A DNA stretch of 64,000 nucleotides, taken from contig LS997565.1 in NCBI GenBank assembly GCA_000469685.2, positions 10,670,505 to 10,734,504 on the forward strand, read 5' to 3'. Positions 59,005 through 64,000 of the stretch are shown here, in pieces (position 1 is the stretch's first letter; every line of letters starts with the position of its first letter). This DNA is from Haemonchus contortus. Lineage: Eukaryota; Nematoda; Chromadorea; Rhabditida; Trichostrongylidae. The translations under genes and the position numbers were made by a program. The notes under the pieces were generated by a model. The model was not told the origin of the DNA, made no database searches, and saw nothing but the letters and a program-made list of their open reading frames with translations.

Positions 59005-60731
59005 TTAAGGCGCGTGAAATGGCACGCATGATTAAATAAATAAATGAATAAATAAAACACCAGATAACTTTATACCAATGACATTGAGACGGGTTTTAAC
59101 TAATACCGCTTAACACGATTTTGCATTATATTATTTTGTTTGATGATTAAGGCTTGGCTTTGATTTTTCAATCTCGACTCAGCCATCCGGGTGACAAACT
59201 CTAGGATACACCACTCATGCTGAATTGCAGCTGGACAATAGAATGTGCACCTGTTCTTACTCTGTAGCATAGAATATGTATGTCAGAATCCATGATACTC
59301 TGCTGTCCAAACATTTCATTTCTCCCAGATTCTTCTCGTTCCAATTCAATTGAGATGTTTTGCCAGAATGAATGGCACGTTTATCGCATGCTACATAGTC
59401 AGCTCTTTCTGAATTTCGTTAGTACTTGAAGTGATGGATTCAAGGAACTGTTGGGATTCTAGTCATGACAAGCTTCTCAAACATGCAAAGTGCTTGGCAA
59501 GACATCAGCGACGCTTCATTATCATACATATAAGCCTGTACAAATAGAAACACATTTTGTGGAATAATGGCTGGATACTGTGAAAGAATTTGACTAAGCC
59601 TCTCCTAACTGGGAACATTGAAACCTGAAAAGTCTATTTCGTAGAAGTCGTAAAATAAAAATAATATGAAGGTAAACCTTAATTCTTCCAAAAACTCCTG
59701 ATTTTGGTGATGCATTTCAAATGACTATTGGAAAATTGCCACGGGTAACGGTGAAAAATCCCAAATAGGATGCAGCGAAACAACTAATTGAAGTCCGCCT
59801 CGAGCTGTTAGGAGGTCGGAATTCCTATACTTACACTGTCTCTGGGATATGGGATCTTCTGAGCTATCTGCGATTCGCCCTTGCCACATCGGGGCAGTCG
59901 CTTACTATGAAAGGGAGGATTCGAATTTCTGAAGGTCGGATAAGGTAGTTTCGTGAAGCCTTTGCCGTTTCGGGTTCCTCGTTCCTGTCACCGTGACAGC
60001 ATCTGCACTACCATCGAAATAGATCCACGCTCCTGGAGGAGTACCATCTGTTGCACTGTGCAATTCTGTACCGTCTGTACGTAAACGTCTTTACAAGTAA
60101 TAAAACTCTTTTTCTTCAATAAAAAATGCTTAACAATCGAAACAATAATTATTTTAACTCTTTATACATATTAAATCTATTCATCATATCAAATCTGTGG
60201 TTTGTGTTCAATCAGTTCCTTCATTTCCCTCTGTTGTTGCCTGAAATGTGAAATTTATCGAAAACTTCGATACAACCGATTGTTTCCATCAGCGAAGCTT
60301 AGACATTTGAAATATGCTCGACAGAAGAAATTGCAAACAAAAGTATTTTCAAGTCGATCAAATAGATTAGAAAGAAGGATATGCACTTTTTCACTTGTTA
60401 TACGTCCAAGAAACTACCGTACTCGCCACTCTGATCCCAGCCTACAGTAATCCTTTTCTGAACTACGCGGAAATTTCACGCTATCTTTATTAATATTTAT
60501 TTTTTTCCTATGCCATGGATATGGAATATGTTTCAATTTTTGACTGACTCGTCAGGGGTGAAGGATTATTTCCTTGAAAAGCCTAATTCGATATATTTCA
60601 TCAGAGAAGAGAGTAAAGCTTTCCAAGAAACGCTGAGCTATCCAGGGAGTAGTAAGCTACTTTGTATGGTGAAGCGACTTCTTCCTGTGGGATGGTTTGT
60701 TTGGTGCGAATCATTCAAAACGTTTAATCTA

Positions 60732-61993
60732 TTAGGTTGAGTCATAAGTCCTCGGACAAAATGATAGTGATGACTTCTAGCGATCATAACTCTTGAAAGA
60801 GGTGATGAAAATGAACATGCGAGGCATTATTAGATAGAGTATGGAAAGCTCTTTCGAACTCATACTAGAGAAAGCACCTAACTATTTCCTTTCCAGCAAC
60901 TATGCCTCATAATTTCAAACCGTCCCAACTCCACATCCGCAACACTATCATATTTATTTTTTTATCTGGCCGTGAACCCGCGGCAATCGAAAGAGGTATG
61001 AAGGACGTTCACAGGCAGGACGTGTACAATTTACAAGTGGCACCAGAATTTCACATCGGGCGACTATTCCGTCGAAAATGAAGTCCGTCCGGGACGCTCA
61101 ATGGAATTGGATTTGAAGGTGCTACGGAGCCAAGTGGAAGCCGATCCGTATCAAACTACTTGTGAACTGGCAGTCGCCCTTGGGGAGTCAACCCACAGTT
61201 CTTAGTGAATTGCAGTCAATCGACAAGGTGCGAAAGCTCGGTCCATAGATGCCTCATGCTTTGAAGCAGTGTGACATAGACCTCCGCGACGACGTGGCAC
61301 TTTCTCTCCTCACGCTCTTGGGCACCACACGTGGCTCGAGTACCTAGTCACCAGGCGTGCGAAGTCGAACCTCTACTCTAACGATCACCGGCGTGCTCAA
61401 TGGATTGACAAAGGTGCGCATGCAGAAGACTCCCCCAAACCCAACGTAGACGCCAAGGAGGTTGTGCTCTGATTCTGGTGGAGCGCTCTCCGTGTCGAAT
61501 AATGGGAGCTGCTAGATGAAGGATGCACAGTGACCGCATACGTCTACATTACGCAATCGAGGAATTTGAAGGGGAATCCCGAAGCTACTCGTCCACAGCA
61601 GCACAAAGTTCACTACCAGCACGACAACGCTCGCCCTCACATGGCAAGAACGGCCAAAACTGAGCTGACGAATTTCGGCAGGACAAGTTTACCACACCAA
61701 CCATGTTCCTCAGATCTGGATCCCTCGTATTACCACCTTTTTTACCCTCTTCAACGTCATCTGGATGGTCAGGACTTTCAAACCCGCGATGACATCAGAA
61801 TGGCACTGGTGCAGTTCTCCAAGGGCCAGCTCCCAGCATTCTAAAGCAGGGGCATTTACGATTTGCCCAAGCATTGGCAGAAGACCATCGATGCCGATGG
61901 GGCATATTTCAAATGATTCGCTACTGTCGTTTAAAAATTGTAAGATAAATGTTATCATTGCCAATTTGTCCGAAGACTTATGACTCAACCTAA
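60732..61993 (+). mobile_element. mariner element, TA target duplication, unit 6
   Basis: 1262 bp with inverted ends of 29 bp (60732-60760 and 61965-61993; one mismatch), starting ttaggttgagtcataagtc, flanked by TA at 60730-60731 and 61994-61995. The other units have the empty site (aatctattgaaaggagta in unit 4). Length and ends are typical of mariner. Confidence 0.93.
60902..61916 (+). pseudogene. mariner transposase, inactive
   Basis: Starts MPHNFKPSQLHIRN and ends GAYFK plus stop. Several frameshifts split it (near 61060, 61170, 61245, 61340, 61490). Recognisable parts: MELDLKVLRSQVEADPYQTT, RRAQWIDKG, HYQHDNARPHMARTAKTEL, SSDLDPSYYHLFYPLQRHLD. Of the DD34D triad only the middle Asp (HDNARPH) remains: the first site reads LVTRRAKSN in place of the usual TGDEKWN, and the third reads SYYHLF in place of SDYHLF. 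Confidence 0.88.
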
Positions 61994-62905
61994 TATTAAA
62001 AGGAGTATAGGTGTAAACCGTATGGGGAAGTATAAGTGTACCTTGCCGACTTCGGCATGACCACTTGTTTGAAGGTGGGCAGTAAATCATCGAGTGAAGC
62101 CATTTCTGATCGAGTAAATATTCTTTCCAGAATAAGCATTCGTATCATGAATATGAAGACTAACTGGAAACAATCATTAAATATCTTTTTCAGTGATCAT
62201 CATCAGTCTGCTTCTGTCTAGTACATCCATCTGGGAAACTTGGTAAAAGCGGTATCCGCTGGGAGAGGCGGCGTCAACACGGGGCTCCAAATTAGCTAAG
62301 CATAGTTGAAGTAGCCTCTAAGATTCGACAGACTTCGTTCAAAAAGAGAATTACTGTACGCCATCTTAGTTGCACTTGGGGATGTTTTTCTGTGAAGTGT
62401 TGTTGAGGCCCCTGTCTAGCCTTAGCATAACTTCGTTTGACTATTCAGTTCTCAATACATCTGGGCAGTGGAGAAAGACGTAGACCTGCATTAATCGATG
62501 TATAGTTCGTTATTGTTGACATTAATTTATTTGTGTTTTGTTTTTGTTTTATTGTTTACTTAGGCAGCAATGGATTGAGATTGGTGGGAGGGCTGTCTCG
62601 GGTCCAACAAATTCGGCTGCCCTTGTTGACTTCCCATGTCGCCCTTCTATTCAGCTGTCTTTGTTCCTTCATTTTGTTTGCAGGTTTCATTGTTAGAGTA
62701 ATCACACGTCATTAACTTTTATTATCCAATTCCCAGCAATGGGCCTTTAAATACCTCTGCAATCCCACGGGGAAGTGAAGACAGCCCCTAATTTGAAAAA
62801 AATTGGCCTTTTCTATTATTACCTTTCTTCATTTCATAAATTGTCAACTGTGAAATGAACTTACCATTAACGGAAAGATCATTGATATAGTCTTTGTGTG
62901 TTTGA

Positions 62906-63834
62906 GTCGATATTTCGCTAGTGCCTTCTTGTCTTCAACTATTGCTGATGGTGAGGTGGAAAACGGCTTGAAGTATGTCCACCGTAATTTACCCGATATC
63001 TATTTTCACCCTACTGATGTTCGTTTGGTGATGAAAAGTTTGAAGCCTTTAACTAGTGAGCCCTTTGACGGCATACCTCAGATCGTTTTCAAGAAATGCT
63101 CTAGGTCATTATGCTATCCACTTTCCTTCCTGTTCGATATCTCTTTCCTTCTGGGGCAGGTCCCCTGCCTTTGCAGGAAAGCTATAATTACTGCCATCCC
63201 CAAACAACCTGGAGCGGCGAGTTTTACTGATTTCAGGCCTATCAGCATTACTCCCACACCTGCCAAAGTCATGGAGAAAATTATGTTCAGGAAGTTACTG
63301 GCGTGGTTTCAGAAATTCCACCTCGTCCCAGCTGAGCAGCACGGCTTCCTACCCGGGGCTTCTGCTTGTACTAATTTGCTTGATACCTTCTATGATGCTT
63401 GCTGGGCTATAAATCGAGGAAAGTCTGTAGACATAATTCATCTGGACCTTTCAAAAGCCTTCGACAAAGTCTGTTGTCCCAAACTCATTAAAAAACTGGA
63501 GCACTACGGAATTCGGGGTAATGCTTTGGACTGGATCAAGTCGTACCTTAGTGACAGGAGCATAACAGTGCGAGTTGGTTCTAGTTACTCTACTGAGTAC
63601 ATCTGTACTAGCGGGGTTCCCCAAGGTGGAGTACTATCACCTTTCAACCTCCACTATGCCAAAATTCATCCCAGACAGTACACTTTGATGTTCAACGATT
63701 TTTTCTATCGTTGCGCGAGATGGCTCGAACTGCTTCCACCTGAGGTGCTACAGTCACTCAGCAGTAAAATATTCAGAAAAAGGATTAGCAAGATCGATTT
63801 ATTGCAAACATTGCGTATTTCAGAACATGTCTAA
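62906..63834 (+). mobile_element. CR1-like RT inserted in SLC4 exon, unit 6
   Basis: An open frame of about 310 codons on the plus strand, opposite to the SLC4 exon it splits. Motifs: LKPLTSEPFDGIPQIVFKKC, CRKAIITAIPKQPGAASFTD, FRPISITPTPAKVMEKIM, EQHGFLPGASACTNLLDTFY, IIHLDLSKAFDKVCCPKLIK, GVPQGGVLSP. Directly after SP the sequence jumps to a C-terminal segment (FNLHYAKIHPRQYTLMFNDF, FRKRISKIDLLQ), so the block with the catalytic FADD is deleted. The frame is open across the join. The right boundary is not resolved. Confidence 0.83.
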
Positions 63835-64000
63835 TACTCTCTTGCTATTTTTCAGGTAATTACTGCATTGGTGTTCAACCTACAGGTTATCGCCATTCGT
63901 ACCTGCGACGAGAATTCCTAGTACTGATGACATATGATTGAATATTCATAAATTTTGAGAACTCCACGGTTTTCTGAATTCTATGCAGTGATTCTTCTTT

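Larger units (their letters stand above)
60189..62905 (-). pseudogene. SLC4 transporter 3' fragment, unit 6
   Basis: Exons 62163-62042 (122 bp) and 60240-60189 (QQQREMKELIEHKPQI, stop) are intact. The 44-codon exon starts at its 3' end at 62865 but is broken at about 62905 by a CR1-like RT sequence. The intron before the last exon contains a mariner (60732-61993). Confidence 0.78.
57791..64000. repeat. Tandem segmental duplication, unit 6 (partial)
   Basis: Sixth copy, cut by the window end after a CR1-like RT insertion at 62906. It carries the RTE 3' fragment, MITE, SLC4 last exons and a private mariner. Its GPM gene, if present, lies beyond the window. Confidence 0.9.

Noticed and set aside
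1..64000. tRNA or rRNA genes
   Set aside because: Looked for cloverleaf-like arms and conserved rRNA words by eye and saw none; a tRNAscan or Rfam run would decide.

Overview
The window looks like non-coding-rich, repeat-rich genomic DNA of a nematode, most likely a clade V (strongylid, hookworm-like) worm. Reasons: short introns with gtaagt/gtgagt donors and TTTTCAG acceptors, an acceptor directly before an ATG as in spliced-leader trans-splicing, and a mix of RTE, CR1-like, Penelope-like, mariner and piggyBac-like elements. The species is an inference from these features; no single gene fixes it.

The whole window is one tandem segmental duplication. Taking the first base as phase, units start at about 1, 11096, 22311, 30639, 45024 and 57791; five are complete and the sixth is cut by the window end. 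Lengths run from 8.3 to 14.4 kb because each unit has its own insertions and deletions. All recognisable genes are on the minus strand. Each complete unit carries (a) a two-exon gene for a secreted, low-complexity protein: signal peptide, Lys-Arg, Thr/Pro mucin-like block, polyproline, then 13 to 23 heptads of the GPMGPGG type; and (b) the 3' end of an SLC4 bicarbonate-transporter gene (last three to four exons). Unit 5 has nine SLC4 exons, covering the C-terminal half of the membrane domain, but they contain an in-frame TGA. The sixth unit shows only the SLC4 part.

Element insertions differ between units and give good age markers. Unit 1: Penelope-like element (5.3-7.7 kb). Unit 2: 5'-truncated RTE with 12-bp target duplication (15.5-16.5 kb). 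Unit 3: a large deletion that removes the SLC4 exon upstream region. Unit 4: nearly complete RTE (31.2-34.4 kb), a 924-bp solo LTR (39.8-40.7 kb), and a patch recombined from a unit-3-like copy. Unit 5: a short RTE copy in an SLC4 intron and a 525-bp TA-flanked MITE. Unit 6: a mariner (60.7-62.0 kb) and a CR1-like RT that splits an SLC4 exon (62.9 kb on). Older insertions shared by several units (RTE 3' fragment, piggyBac-like MITE, CR1-like relic, RT relic) predate the amplification.

The functional content is therefore probably the five-member GPM-repeat gene family; the SLC4 pieces appear to be passengers, although their last exons remain in frame in nearly all units. I saw no tRNA, rRNA or CRISPR.
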